Below, one piece after another: positions 13,614-24,053 of a stretch of 64,000 nt of DNA. The notes under the pieces are model-generated. The model did not search any database. It was not told the origin of the DNA and saw only the letters and a list, made by a program, of their open reading frames with translations. Each line of letters opens with the position of its first letter. Position 1 is the first letter of the stretch. The position numbers and the translations under genes were made by a program. This DNA is from Caprella mutica (Eukaryota > Arthropoda > Malacostraca > Amphipoda > Caprellidae). The DNA lies in assembly GCA_947561585.1 (NCBI GenBank), contig CANNZV010001467.1, positions 88,885 through 152,884 of the forward strand. The letters are read 5' to 3'.

Positions 13614-15992
13614 ATATTTTATCACTTCAATGGAAAGGGGTATAATGGTTATGTCGTAGTTAGCATTTTGATTTTGAAGCAATTTTCAGTGACACTATTT
13701 TATTATGACCTACAAAAGAGTTCACTCTTTAATTTCAAAATGTTCAAGATATATTAATATATTTACAAAAATCGGTATCATTATTGTTCAACAACAGTTG
13801 TTTAATTCTATAATAATTATTGAGTGCACTTTTGTATAGGTTAAATTATACGGTCCAAGGAAGTAAAATTTAATTTTAGATTATTGTTTTCTTTTTGGCT
13901 TACATTTTTATCTGCCCATTGCGTACCTCTCAATCTATCTCTATCAGAAGGCATCCTATTCCTCACCAAAGCCAAGCACTGAGATTAATTGAAAGCTCGC
14001 GTGGGGATAATTACTCCTCTTGTCATGGCCAATTTACTTCGTTAGTGGGAATCCATTGTCCGGGTCACAAACTCAATGAAATGAAACAAAACCGATTAAC
14101 AACTTTGCCCAATTTAAATGATGTCTTTTCTACATTATTTATGCGCAGGTTTAGAGTATTTAATGTATTGCAGTTTCGAGCGGAAAGACATCTGTTCATC
14201 ATAAGGAACAAATTGTGTAAAACCAAGGCAAATCAATGAATTTTATAACAAATTGTAGTGTGTATGGAAGCTCCTGTATATTTTTATTTTATGGCTAAAT
14301 CTTAAATAATATCATAATTTCCTGAGAGCGATAACACAATCTTTTGTTACTCTTCTATTAATATCTTTTTGTAAGATTTCAAAGAAAGAAGCCAATGAGC
14401 TAAATTTCCAGATTTAAACATCAAAGATAAAGTTACTCAAAATAACTTACTCCTCTGATTTATATAAATTTTGTTTGTATTTGACACGCAACTTTTAATT
14501 AAATTTTATTATTTGAATAAATCCAAAAGGAGATTTACTGTTCTACTAAATTGAATGGAATAATAAATATCAACTTGAACCTGCCACAGTTATTTATATC
14601 GTTGAAATGTGGGAATATTTTATTGCATCAATAAATTGGAATAATAAATATCCTTTTTGTTATTAAGGATCTGCTGTTCATAAATCTTTTTGTTATAAAT
14701 GAGGTATGAAACTGTTACATAAAATTGTTGCTGTGCAGAATAAGAAGTTATTCATTTTAATGAATAATAACAGAACGAAAATATCACACATTCAAATTAT
14801 AAAAATATTTTATGAACACCGTCTGCTATCTGCTTCCTGTACTGCTTATAATTGACTTTAATCGATTTAACTTAATTATATTCACTATAACGTTAGAGTT
14901 CAAACTGAAGTAGCGAGGTATTGACCCGAGCATAAATAGTTCGTAACAGGTGTAATTTTATTGAGATATGACATCAGATATTCGTGTGACTGAAACGAAC
15001 TGCTTGCATGCATTAATAAACTGCTCATAATTTCAAGGAAGCTTTGTTTTCTATACTTTTTTTCATTCACTTTACTATAATTATCTTTTCAACCTCGCAT
15101 AAGTAGAGTTATTCTCATGTGGATAAAGCTTATGATAACTAATATGTTGGGAGAGTATCAACCAGAGGGGCAAGAAAGGGCAGATAATTTGCACTAAAGT
15201 TCTGAGTGTTATGATGAGATATTGTGAAGAAATAAAGGGTAGGCACGTGAAAGTTAAAGCTGCATCATAAAACAGTTAATCTCTGCACTAAAGAAATTTG
15301 TCAATATGAAGGAATTATGTAATATTATGTAGCTATCTATTAAATGCATATTACGAAAAAAATCTAATAATTAATGTAAGATAATTAAATTAGTTATATT
15401 ACCTATAGTAATTAAAAATTATTCAATTTTGAATGAATACTATTTAATTTTGAAGTTTATTGTTTACATTATTTACCACTAATGTCAGTTCTTCATATAC
15501 ATACTTTTTTGTACTGCATTTTGATATTTCATCCATATATACATATACTAAATAATAATACTCTAATTCCTTTCTAGTAAGTGTAAACAATATAAAGCAT
15601 TTCATTTAATAATCCTGTGCAGTTTTCAATATAAAAGAAATCACCAAATCCCCTATAAGAGTCATCTGAGAGTTTTTCTCTGGATAAACAGAAGTTGAGC
15701 CAGAGAGGAAAAGTAATAAACTTCTCTACGTTTCCTGTCCCATGAGAATCTAGAAAAGTTTCCGTGATATTTAGCCAAAATTTAACAAGAATACACTCTA
15801 TTTTGTAGAGCATTGGTAATTTGAGTTCATACAAAACGCAGTAAACAGGACTCTGCGTTAATCCAGTTGTAGTAATTGTCACCTTGAATATTTCATTAGA
15901 TTCTTAAAGATGATACAAATATTTAGTATTGAGTTATTCTACAAAAATTTTCCACAGTAGATAAACTAGAACATAGTATATAATATTCCATG
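13614..15992. other. AT-rich DNA with one G+C-richer block, no gene assigned
   Basis: The block 13895-14239 (+ strand, 114 open codons) is richer in G+C than its surroundings and uses mixed codons. The translation shows no domain, no Cys pattern and no splice-site logic, so I do not call it a gene. The minus frame at 15574-15882 is also unassigned. Confidence 0.4.
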
Positions 15993-16087
15993 AAATAATC
16001 AAAAGGCTTCCTTAGCACTACTTCAAACACTCTGACTGCCTCAAAAGAAAGAGAGAGCAAGAAAATGGCATCAGAGAAATGAACCCT
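15993..16087. repeat. Dispersed repeat R5, copy 1
   Basis: About 95 bp starting AAATAATCAAAAGGCTTCC and ending AGAGAAATGAACCCT, repeated in the same orientation at 26783-26879 with a 2-bp length difference. Class unknown. Confidence 0.8.
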
Positions 16088-16209
16088 CCAGATTAATCTG
16101 TTTGATCATTAATAACATTTACGAATAATTAATTTCATATTATTATATTATAATCTGATATAATCTGATTTATGTAATTAGCTAAACTTTTGTTCCTATT
16201 TCCTAGAAC

Positions 16210-16437
16210 CGAATACCTATACAGATAGAATACCAACAACTTAACGGACAAAATGCCTAACGGACAAAATGCATTATGGACAAAATACCTAACGGACAGA
16301 ATACCTACCATCTAGAATGCCTGACGGACAAAACGCCTAATGGACAAAATGCGTAACAGATAAAATGGCTAACTTGCATAAAGCCTAACAGACGAAATGC
16401 ATAACTGACAAAATGAATACTGGACAAAATATATGGA
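16210..16437. repeat. Single-sided 16-bp array (AACGGACAAAATGCCT word)
   Basis: About 12 degenerate copies of AACGGACAAAATGCCT, with period near 16 bp. It resembles the end arrays of the foldback-like elements: an A/T-rich core alternating with a G/C-richer linker. No inverted partner array was found in the window, so it may be a solo arm. Confidence 0.75.
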
Positions 16438-19426
16438 TTTAGAATATAAAAGTAGAAGAATAATGACGTAAAAGAAATGCTGGAAAGAGAATAAAAAATA
16501 AACATTAAATAAATGGGCCGAATAGAAAATGATTAATAAAGAGGAATGAAAAACTCAAAAGGAAATTTTGAAGTGATATATGTAATGAAATTATTATTGG
16601 CAATTAAAGAACATTATACATTATATTTAGAAAAACCCTTCTCATTGAACATCAATTAATATTTATATAAGGTTATGTAATAAGATATTCTTCGTCTCAG
16701 TTACCATTCCTATAAAGGATACCCTATAGTATTTTTCCCAACTAAGGTAATTAAACGAACGACATTAGATACAAATAGCAGTCCCTTTGGAAAGTTGGTC
16801 CTAACGAGTTGACACACACAATTACACAGGCTGTACAATTGGTAGCAACTATTACCCCAACTACGCATCATTTTCCCCTTCAATTAAAACTTTTATGATG
16901 GAAATTCACATCTGTGCTACAGAGAACAAATCTCTGATTAATCTCGATGAAGAAATTTTTACAGTGGAAATAAAATTATGGAATGAAAAATATATCAAAA
17001 TATTTATTCAAATGAGTAAAATATTTTTCGCAAGCTTTAGACGAGAAAATGAAAGGGAAATATTCCACTTCATTTCATATCTGATAAATGAACAAATGAA
17101 AATTACTATTTATTCAAATGACTGTTTGTGTATTATTCTCATCTAAGAACATATAATTAAAATATTCAATTTCATACATTTTGAAGTCAAAAAATTACCT
17201 TCCCAATAATATTTACGCCAAATCAGCTTTGAGGAAACTAAAATGAAAATGTTTTTATTGAATCAAATATTATGGAATATACCAAAGAGTTCATTCTATT
17301 GATCTGCTAAAATGGGTGTATTTAACCCTTTAAAAATTCCATCGTTATTAACTCACACAAAAACTACAATGTACCAATTTAAAAATTGTTGTTTACATAT
17401 AAATAATAGTTTTTAAAGGTAAACCTAACTTCATGGATTTCATATTATTGATTTCATAAATATCATTTGAAATATAAAAGAAATAATTGAAATCAACTGC
17501 CACATCTTGAGATGCTGTACACGAGAAACATAGAAATGGAGATGTGGATGTTAAAAGTTCTTTTTGCCGTCCAAGATATGAAAATTGATAGACTGATCGT
17601 AACAGGAGTAAACTCTCGAAACAAATGCACCAACAGTGTGGAGGAACGAGTCAACAGACCATAAGCAACTTGTTAGTGAGCAAAGCTCAATCTGAAACTT
17701 CTATAGTTCCGTTTTTTTTTCCTTTTACTAATTTCGTTAGCTTTACAGATGGAAAACCTTAGAGATAGGCTTTCCTTTTGGGATTCCACTTTCAAAATAT
17801 TTTAGTTATTTAAATGTTTTAGTTATTTAAAGATAGGATTCTCTGGTTATTTTAGTTGCCAGAATAAGTATGGATAGAATTTTTTCTTAAATATCAATTT
17901 ATGAATATTAATATCAGAAATATGAAAATAGGAATACATTTTTGTTTTCTGTATATTTATGAATCATGATTGTATTTTTTATGAGATGAGACAATTAATC
18001 GTTAATTTAACCATCTTTGCGTTATCCTTATCTCCAATAATTTTTCCTCAGCTCAATGGCATGATGCTGTCCATTTCGTAAAAAGTGACTTAATTTGTGA
18101 GTAAAGTATGGCAATGAAACTACAGAGAATCTCATTACGGAGTCCATTTAACTGATTTTTTCGCACAAACTATTTTTCCTAATTTCTAACTAAACTGATA
18201 TAGTTATGAAAATACTGAAAGTGATTTATTTTGACCTCAGCTTAGGGAATTCTGTATATTATTTAAATTTGATGGAAAATAACTTCACCTTCCGACAGCA
18301 AGTTTATGTGGAGATAACTAATATGAATTTGACAGTTGAAGTAAATGCAGAAGATAGAAAATAGAAATTAAAATAGGAAATTATAATTCAAGACCTAAAG
18401 GCATAATGTATATTAATGACTACGATATGTAGTCCATCTCACTGAAACACTTTCATGCTCTTGAAACACATAAGTATATCAGAATGATGGTTGGTGTACT
18501 TATATGTCACTTTTTATGACTAAACTTTTAGAGTGAAGGTATGACACCTGAAAGCCTCGGTTTATTCTGAGTGTAGAGTTACTACAAACAAGTAAATACC
18601 TTTATACAGTTACAAAGTAAATGGAAGGCGAATGAATAAATGAGGCATACGGTATTCCATTGAATGAGAAAACTTCTTAGTAGAGTTCCATTCCGACGGA
18701 ACTTAACTTGATTTAAAGGAAGAAAAACGAGGTAAACTTTTCACATTTAGTGGATTATTAATCAGAAATAAAAATGATGAATCGATTGAATGTGTCTGCA
18801 GGAAGTTATTAAACGAAAAAATCTTTGAAAAAGTTTTTCAAAGTTTTTTAATGCCCATAAAATGGCCTTGAAGCCTCGTGTTTTCTTAACACATGTAGCA
18901 CTTAATAAATTTTTCATAGAATTAATTAAAAGTTAAAGTTCAGGGAGGCCCTGAATCTGAAAAAATTGTAGAGGTTGCTACATGCTGTAATAAATAAATA
19001 GATATTAGAACAATGTTAATAAAAATTTCATCAGAAGAACAATGATTCTAATTTCATTCAAATTTCCTTTCATTGTCATAAATTACTAATGTACGCTGAT
19101 GATAATTTTCAATATGTGTTGGTATAATAAATTTGCATCCCATTTACATATTATTTTACTATACGTTAAATAAATGAATGACGCTTATTCTAATGGATAT
19201 TCCCTGTCACGGTACTATAGATTATTTCACCCATTATCGAATGCATTCCTGATTTATGTTTCCAAACTCCTCCACCAGAGGGAGATGTATATTAAAATGG
19301 TAATCTATCGAATGTTTCTACATTGTGTGACATAAGTAGGGTTTAGAATTTAGTTAGTCTATATTGAATAATGTATAAGTTAGCAGATGTTCGCTTTTCT
19401 TCAGCTGCCGTAATTTGTGGCTGAAA
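16438..19426. other. AT-rich DNA, nothing recognised
   Basis: No exon or element was recognised. The frame at 16895-17146 (+) is open for 83 codons but is Lys/Ile/Glu-rich with no domain. Confidence 0.45.
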
Positions 19427-19721
19427 TATTCTTTATTTAGTATATCAATTATTTATTTAGTAAATCAATTCTTTATTTAGTATATCAATTCTTTATTTAG
19501 TAAATCAATTCTTTATTTAGTTTATCAATTCTTTATTTAGTATATCAATTCTTTATTTAGTATATCAATTCTTCATTTAGTAAATCAATTATTTATTTAG
19601 TTTATCAATAATTCTTTATTTGGTATATCAATTCTCTATTTAGTATATCAATTCTCTATTTAGTATATCAATTCTCTATTTAGTAAATCAATTCTTTATT
19701 TAGTAAATCAATTCTTTATTT
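19427..19721. repeat. 20-bp minisatellite, about 14-15 copies
   Basis: The unit ATTCTTTATTTAGTATATCA is repeated with A/T substitutions at fixed positions (TATATCA, TAAATCA, TTTATCA variants). It ends about 220 bp upstream of the first Sidestep-like exon. Confidence 0.9.
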
Positions 19722-19939
19722 GTACTTTTGTGAATTGATTGATTGTTCTTTGCTTTATTTTAGATTGCTGCCTGTATTATTTAGATTGCTGCCAGATTAT
19801 AGAGTGGAGATTAGAGAACTATTTTAGAGCAGTTTTGCTAGATGAATGATGCTAATAGTGAAGATTTAGTGCAGTGACGGGAGAATCTCAATCACCCTGT
19901 AATTAGAAATCTTTAAGTCTCTAACTATTTTTTTCTCAG

Positions 19940-20081
19940 TTGAAACTTTCCCCTCATCTCAACGTCTCAAATATTGATGAGAACACTGAAGTTTATGTGG
20001 ACTGTGACTTGAAGGTGAATCCATCGGCTAAACTGAACATGTGGAGTCACAATTTAAATTTTCTCAACACAAACTTCAAGT
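19940..20081 (+). CDS. Sidestep-like exon: N-terminal half of an Ig domain
   Basis: A good acceptor (pyrimidine tract ending TTTTTTTCTCAG, AG at 19938-19939) is followed in phase 0 by a frame reading LKLSPHLNVSN, then EVYVDCDLKVNPSAKLNMW. The Cys (VDC) and the Trp about 12 residues later (NMW) are the B-strand Cys and C-strand Trp of an Ig fold. The pattern Glu-x-Tyr-x-x-Cys-x-x-x-x-Asn-Pro is typical of Sidestep Ig domains. The frame meets TGA at 20084. The likely ancestral donor is the GT at 20080-20081, which is now the last two bases of the FB-A target duplication. Exon end is therefore uncertain by a few bases. Confidence 0.6.
20073..20081. repeat. Left 9-bp target duplication of FB-A
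   Basis: ACTTCAAGT here and ATTTCAAGT at 22510-22518 match at 8 of 9 positions and bracket FB-A. The duplicated bases include the end of the Ig exon and the GT of its splice donor. Confidence 0.7.
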
Positions 20082-20088
20082 GGTGACC

Positions 20089-20260
20089 GGTATATTCCAC
20101 CCCGGTATATTCCACCCGGTATATTCCACCCGGTATATTCCACCCGGTATATTGCACCTCGGTATATTCCACCCCGGTAAATTGCATCCCGGTATATTCC
20201 ACCCCGATAAATTGCATCCCGGTATATTCCACCCCGCTAAGTTCCACCCCACTTTACGGG
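20089..20260. repeat. FB-A left arm array
   Basis: About eleven copies of a 15-16-bp word CGGTATATTCCACCCC, with later copies reading CGGTAAATTGCATCC. Two long frames here (20041-20274 plus, 20047-20247 minus) are by-products of the array and encode only PGIFH-type repeats. Confidence 0.9.
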
Positions 20261-20425
20261 TTTGGTTTGGTTAATCGTTAATATTAATCATTCATTCAAG
20301 TTTTGTACAATATTAAGTAAGTTGCATTTTCTTTATACATATGTATATGCTGTTTATATTTCACTATACATGTGATAGAACAACAGAAATAAAGGTTGTG
20401 TAATTGCTCTTTATCAGTTTAATCT

Positions 20426-21643
20426 CGTGCACGGACATTTCGTCCACGGAAAATTCGTCCACGAACATTTCATCCACGGACATTTCGTCCACGGAAAATT
20501 CGTCCACGGACATTTCGTCCAACGGACACTTCGTCCACGGACATTTCGTCCACGGACAATGCGTCCACGAATTGCTTTATTTTGTATTATATTTATAATG
20601 TGTATATAATTTATATTGAACATTATTTACAGATATTGTGCAATATAAAAGTAGAAAACACCATTTGTTGATGGTAATTATAAATTCATGGTCTTTGCCA
20701 TAATTCTTATTGTAATCTTCTTCTCCTGCTCCTACTGGCCGGCAACAGTAAAATAAAATAACTTAATTTTTTTTAATGATATACAGGCAGGCTTAGCTTT
20801 TATTATTCCATTGTCTTGCAAAATCTATTATAATAGCGAGGCATGTCTCGAAGTTATTAGAGTATATAAACATAGAAAATAGTGGACATAATAACAATAA
20901 CTACAATAAACATCAATATTATTACTCAGATTAGGATATTAGAAGCAATATTGGTACAGAAATTACTTTTTTATAACACATTTTTTAACAGTGATTGAAT
21001 AAAAATTCATACGTGATACAAGTTAATAATAACAAGTGATAACAAGACTTAACAAGTGATTGATAATGAATTATGTTATAAAAGAATTAGGTAGATACTG
21101 GTACTTTCTAGTGTTGCCTTTAATTATTTAAACGTAAAACCGGCTATGCTATTATACTGTTCCATATTTTCAAACTCATAATAAAACCATATATAATCAT
21201 TATTATTTACCTATTGTAATTATTTCATTTCACTCTGTTATTTCAGTTCCATATTTTAGATACTCATTACTCATTAATTATTTATGCAAAATATTAAAGG
21301 AGATATATAACTTAAATATACAGTCAAACCGTTTATCATGTCTAATTTCATAACTAATCGAAGGGTAAACATTTTTTTTGTGTTCAAATGGAATTGTCCG
21401 GAATAAATCACTATACCTAATATTATTATGTATTTATACATGCCTATTAATGTAATAGTGAGAAATATTGTGAAATATATCCCATTACACTTTAAAATAC
21501 AAAATTAAGCAATTCGTGGACGAAATGTCCGTAGACGAATTGTCCGTGGACGAAATGTCCGTTGGACGAAATGTCCGTGGACGAATTGTCCGTGGACAAA
21601 ATGTCCGTGGACGAAATGTCCGTGGATGAAATGTCCTAGACCC
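20426..21643. mobile_element. FB-B: foldback-like element nested in FB-A, perfect 9-bp target duplication
   Basis: Identical GTTTAATCT flanks lie at 20417-20425 and 21644-21652. Inside them the left end is CGTGCACGG followed by an array of GACATTTCGTCCACGG (20434-20571). The right end is the inverted array (21512-21636) closing with CCTAGACCC, which is GGGTCTAGG on the minus strand and is close to the GGTTCTAGG end of FB-A and FB-1. The interior, 20580-21510, is AT-rich with no recognised coding sequence. The perfect flanks against 8/9 for FB-A fit a later insertion into FB-A. Confidence 0.8.
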
Positions 21644-21652
21644 GTTTAATCT

Positions 21653-22305
21653 ATTCTGAAGCTGTCTTTGGTAAATGGAAGAGAAGGGAGTTAGTATCCC
21701 TTTGGCCCCAAACTGTTGTAATTTGGAATATGTTTTTTTTCATGTTTATCACTCTTTAACCGCTACTTGCAGTTTTAGAGTTTAGTGCTAGGTTCATGCT
21801 CTTCAACTATGATGTCTTATTATTTGTTATAAGTTAGGCTCGTAGGCCTCATTTGTAGATGGTAGGTGACTCGGGTAATGGAGTCAATTACCTTTCTGAC
21901 AGCTCCTTCCAGTCACTTGCATATAATTTTCTTTCGTAGTCAGCTTTATGGTCTTTGGTTCTGAAACAGACTTTAAACTTCTAATTATACTAATGATATG
22001 TTCTTCAACTACAATGTCTTTGATTTTCGTTTTGGTTAGACACGCTGCTTCATTTAATACATCTCTTCATTTTCCATCTGTGATTCCAACAACTAGGGCT
22101 TGTGTCTTTTGTATTCACATTACTACATTCACTGAGTAGATATTCTGCATACATGAACTTTGTCAACTTTAAGAGGAAGGTGAATTTGATCATGGAGCCA
22201 ATTTTCTTTTGACTGCTTCTTCTAGTCCTTTGTATGAAATTTCTTTCAGACGTCGGCGATATGTATAGACACTTAACCCCATACTGAAGTAAAATATTTT
22301 TTCAC
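21653..22305. other. FB-A interior, G+C-richer unassigned block
   Basis: Between FB-B and the right arm of FB-A lies about 650 bp with G+C above the local mean and short open stretches on both strands (for example + 21948-22139). The minus strand reads partly open around 21930-22090, with stops and frame changes. It could be a decayed coding part of the element, but no transposase motif was seen. Confidence 0.3.
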
Positions 22306-22500
22306 AGGGGTGGAATATACCTAGGGTGGAATTTACCGGGGTTGAATATACCAGGGTGGAATGTGCCGGGGTTGAATATACCAGGGTGGAATATACCGGG
22401 ATGGACTATACCAGGGTGGAATATACCAGGATGGACTATACTAGGGTGGAAAATACCGGGGTGGAATTTATAGGGGTGGACTATACCAGGGTGAAATATC
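22306..22500. repeat. FB-A right arm array (inverted)
   Basis: About twelve copies of a 15-16-bp word such as GGGTGGAATATACCAG, the reverse complement of the left arm word with its own variants (for example GGATGGACTATACCAG). The minus-strand frame 22302-22511 is an artefact of the array. Confidence 0.9.
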
Positions 22501-22509
22501 CCTAGAACC

Positions 22510-22578
22510 ATTTCAAGTATTTATAGCATCTTTAAAAAGAGAATATAGTCTTTATTTATCACGCCTTTTGTCAAACAG
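22510..22578. other. Right target duplication and residue of a short intron
   Basis: The 9-bp copy ATTTCAAGT is followed by ATTTATAG... and a pyrimidine-rich stretch ending CTTTTGTCAAACAG before the next exon. Removing FB-A and one duplication copy would leave an intron of about 62 bp starting GTATTT, a typical short insect intron. This supports insertion of FB-A at the exon-intron border. Confidence 0.5.
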
Positions 22579-22738
22579 AAAGTTCCGATAGTGCCAAACA
22601 AAGCGAAGGGAATCGTACAGAGCAATATGAGTCTAGTCCTCCAGAGAGTTAGTAGGAAATCTTCAGGAGTTTATACTTGCTCTGCTGCCAACAAGTTTGG
22701 GTCATCAACTAGCAATGAGTTGCAGTTGACTGTAAAAT
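22579..22738 (+). CDS. Sidestep-like exon: C-terminal half of an Ig domain
   Basis: The frame from AAA after the acceptor CAAACAG (AG 22577-22578) reads KVPIVPNKAKGIVQ, then SNMSLVLQRVSRKSSGVYTC and ends in LQLTVK. This is the E-F-G half of an Ig domain. The motif N-x-S-L-V-L-Q-x-V-(S/T)-R-x-S-(S/A)-G-x-Y-T-C is characteristic of the Sidestep family. The Tyr-x-Cys provides the second disulphide Cys. The donor is AAAT/GTGAGG (GT at 22739), phase 1, and the split codon starting with T fits the Val-Lys-Tyr usually found here. Start in phase 0. Confidence 0.7.
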
Positions 22739-23376
22739 GTGAGGAAACAAATAGCACTAATTCTTCTTGTTGATCTGACATTTATTAAATTTATTGGTTC
22801 TTGATTTTTTGAATATGGAATATGACTAATAATTATGGTAAATTCTTAGTGATGAAAGAAGATGTAGATTAATAATTCACAATTTAGTCCCAATATTATG
22901 ATGTGTGATGATAATATATTAGTACTTAAATATTTAAAAAAAATTGTTGTTTAAATTCTTAAAGAAATGTTGTCAGGTATCATAAATCTTTTCCACTCCA
23001 ATAGGAAACTCTTCCAATTCACTCACGTGTATCACCACCACTAAATTGCTTACAATTCGGTACACTTCTTCGTTGGGTAGAAAACTCCGACGACTCAGTC
23101 AGTCGTCAGAGTTATCCATTCGTGCGGCATCCAAATGCTTTCCATTTATCGAAACAAATAAATTCTTTTGTTGAAAACAATTGTGACGAATAATAAGAAT
23201 AATAACGAGTTCCTGTAAATTGGTAGAGAGTAATACTTTTTTTGTTTTTGAAAATTATACCTATCAATACTCCTGGAATAAATACTTATTTTCATGGATA
23301 TTCTCTAATAACCCAGGAATAAATCCTTCTTCCTGGTTATAGTACTTTATCTGTTTCTAAAGATTATACCTGCCAG
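22739..23376. other. Presumed intron; expected last Ig domain not found
   Basis: In Sidestep proteins a further Ig domain normally lies between this point and FN3. I found no Cys/Trp pattern for it here in any forward frame. The stretch holds a hairpin (GACGACT/AGTCGTC, 23089-23107). It also holds a duplication of the acceptor region: TTATACCTATCAATACTCC (about 23258) resembles TTATACCTGCCAGCATTCC (about 23364). A palindromic GGATATTCTC..CCCAGGAATAAATCC block (about 23297-23333) is shared with 34412-34456. Confidence 0.45.
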
Positions 23377-23701
23377 CATTCCAGGAACTTTCCACAACTG
23401 CAGCATCGCACAAACTTCTCCAAGTTCACCAAATTCAACTCTATTAAGGTGCTCTCCTGGATGGGATGGTGGCCTTCAACAAACATTTACTCTCATCGTG
23501 TTGCATGGAAAAGATTATTCAGCTAACAGGAGCACCGGAGAATATTCTGAAATGAACAGCTACAGAACCAATAAAACAACAGAGAGTATTTCTGGTGGTA
23601 TCTCGCTGTGGGACAAGGACACCCAAAACTCAAGAGAAAGACTTCCGTTTGAGGAAGGTGAACTAGCAAATCTTTCAACTGGAGGATTTTATATCCTAAA
23701 G
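23377..23701 (+). CDS. Sidestep-like exon: fibronectin III domain
   Basis: After the acceptor TACCTGCCAG the frame reads IPGTFHNCSIAQTSP, then LLRCSPGWDGGLQQTFTLIV and ends ELANLSTGGFYILK. The pattern N-C-S...C-x-P-G-(W/Y/F)-D-G-G-L-x-Q-x-F-x-L-x-V is the hallmark of the single FN3 domain of Sidestep-family proteins. The segment between the D-G-G-L strand and the final strand is about 50 residues of Ser/Thr/Asn-rich sequence, longer than usual. The exon ends at a strong donor, AAAG/GTAAGA (GT at 23702), in phase 0 and starts in phase 2. Confidence 0.7.
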
Positions 23702-23895
23702 GTAAGAGTACATTAAAATATACTCCAACATATTATATTTAGTTATTAATCAATTTGGTGACATTGAAAACCACTCAATAACCATATCAGACTATTTCTC
23801 TATATTACATATGATACCTAATACCCCTCTGTATTGTTCCAACTTAATCCTTCGTTCTCAACAAGAAATCCATTAATTCCTCTGGTCAATTCAAG

Positions 23896-24053
23896 GAATA
23901 ATTCTTGTTGTGATAGTGATAACAGTATTGGTGATATTCCTAGTCCCTCTTGGTACAATAATTTTTTTTGCTATTCGTACGAAGAAGAGGAAACATCAAC
24001 AAGAGCAGAACAGTAAATGTTCTAAATATGAACATTTACTAAGTCTCTATTGA
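23896..24053 (+). CDS. Sidestep-like exon: transmembrane helix and short basic tail
   Basis: The frame from the G at 23895 (shared with the AG of the acceptor TTCAAG) reads IILVVIVITVLVIFLVP then LGTIIFFAIRTKKRKHQQEQ. That is about 24 hydrophobic residues followed by a Lys/Arg cluster, a classic single-pass helix with cytoplasmic stop-transfer charges. The frame ends at TGA 24051-24053. Alternatively splicing continues from a possible donor ACA/GTAAAT (GT at 24013). It follows the FN3 exon by only 194 bp, which fits the domain order of the family. The acceptor gives phase 1, which does not match the phase-0 end of the FN3 exon, so a small exon may be missed or the gene is broken. Confidence 0.5.

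Larger units (their letters stand above)
20082..22509. mobile_element. FB-A: foldback-like element inserted at a splice donor
   Basis: The left end is GGTGACCGG followed by an array of CGGTATATTCCACCCC. The right end is the inverted array (22306-22500, GGGGTGGAATATACC-type words) closing with CCTAGAACC, which is GGTTCTAGG on the minus strand. The ends align as inverted repeats for about 21 bp with 15 identities before the arrays begin. The 9-bp flanks match 8/9. The same pair of terminal 9-mers occurs in FB-1. The interior contains the complete younger element FB-B plus about 150 bp (20262-20416) and 650 bp (21653-22305) of unassigned DNA. No transposase was recognised, so it is probably non-autonomous. 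Confidence 0.75.
19940..24053 (+). pseudogene. Sidestep-like Ig/FN3 membrane protein gene, partial and probably broken
   Basis: Four segments on the + strand resemble the membrane-proximal half of Sidestep-family adhesion receptors, which guide motor axons in insects: one Ig domain split over two exons, a fibronectin III domain and a transmembrane helix. Upstream Ig domains and the signal peptide are not seen. Several things argue against a working gene here. The two Ig halves do not join in phase (donor phase 2, acceptor phase 0). The usual last Ig domain, expected before FN3, is not recognisable in 22739-23376, and the flanking phases (1 then 2) do not match. The FN3 exon ends in phase 0 whereas the transmembrane exon needs phase 1. 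A 2.4-kb foldback element interrupts the first donor. Unseen small exons or assembly errors could explain some of this. The family call is from motif resemblance, not a search. Confidence 0.6.

Noticed and set aside
13895..14239. 114-codon frame as a gene
   Set aside because: No start context, splice logic or domain; higher G+C alone is not enough.
16203..16210. CCTAGAACC before the 16210-16437 array as a foldback terminus
   Set aside because: The orientation is wrong: this 9-mer should close an array lying to its left, but the array lies to its right.
20041..20623. Several long frames on both strands (PGIFH-, SSTDISS- and PWTKC-type repeats)
   Set aside because: All are by-products of the FB-A and FB-B arm arrays.
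20426..21643. Regularly spaced repeats resembling a CRISPR array
   Set aside because: Units are contiguous or separated by a few variable bases, with no unique spacers of constant length. The inverted partner array, 9-bp duplication and eukaryotic context show a transposable element.
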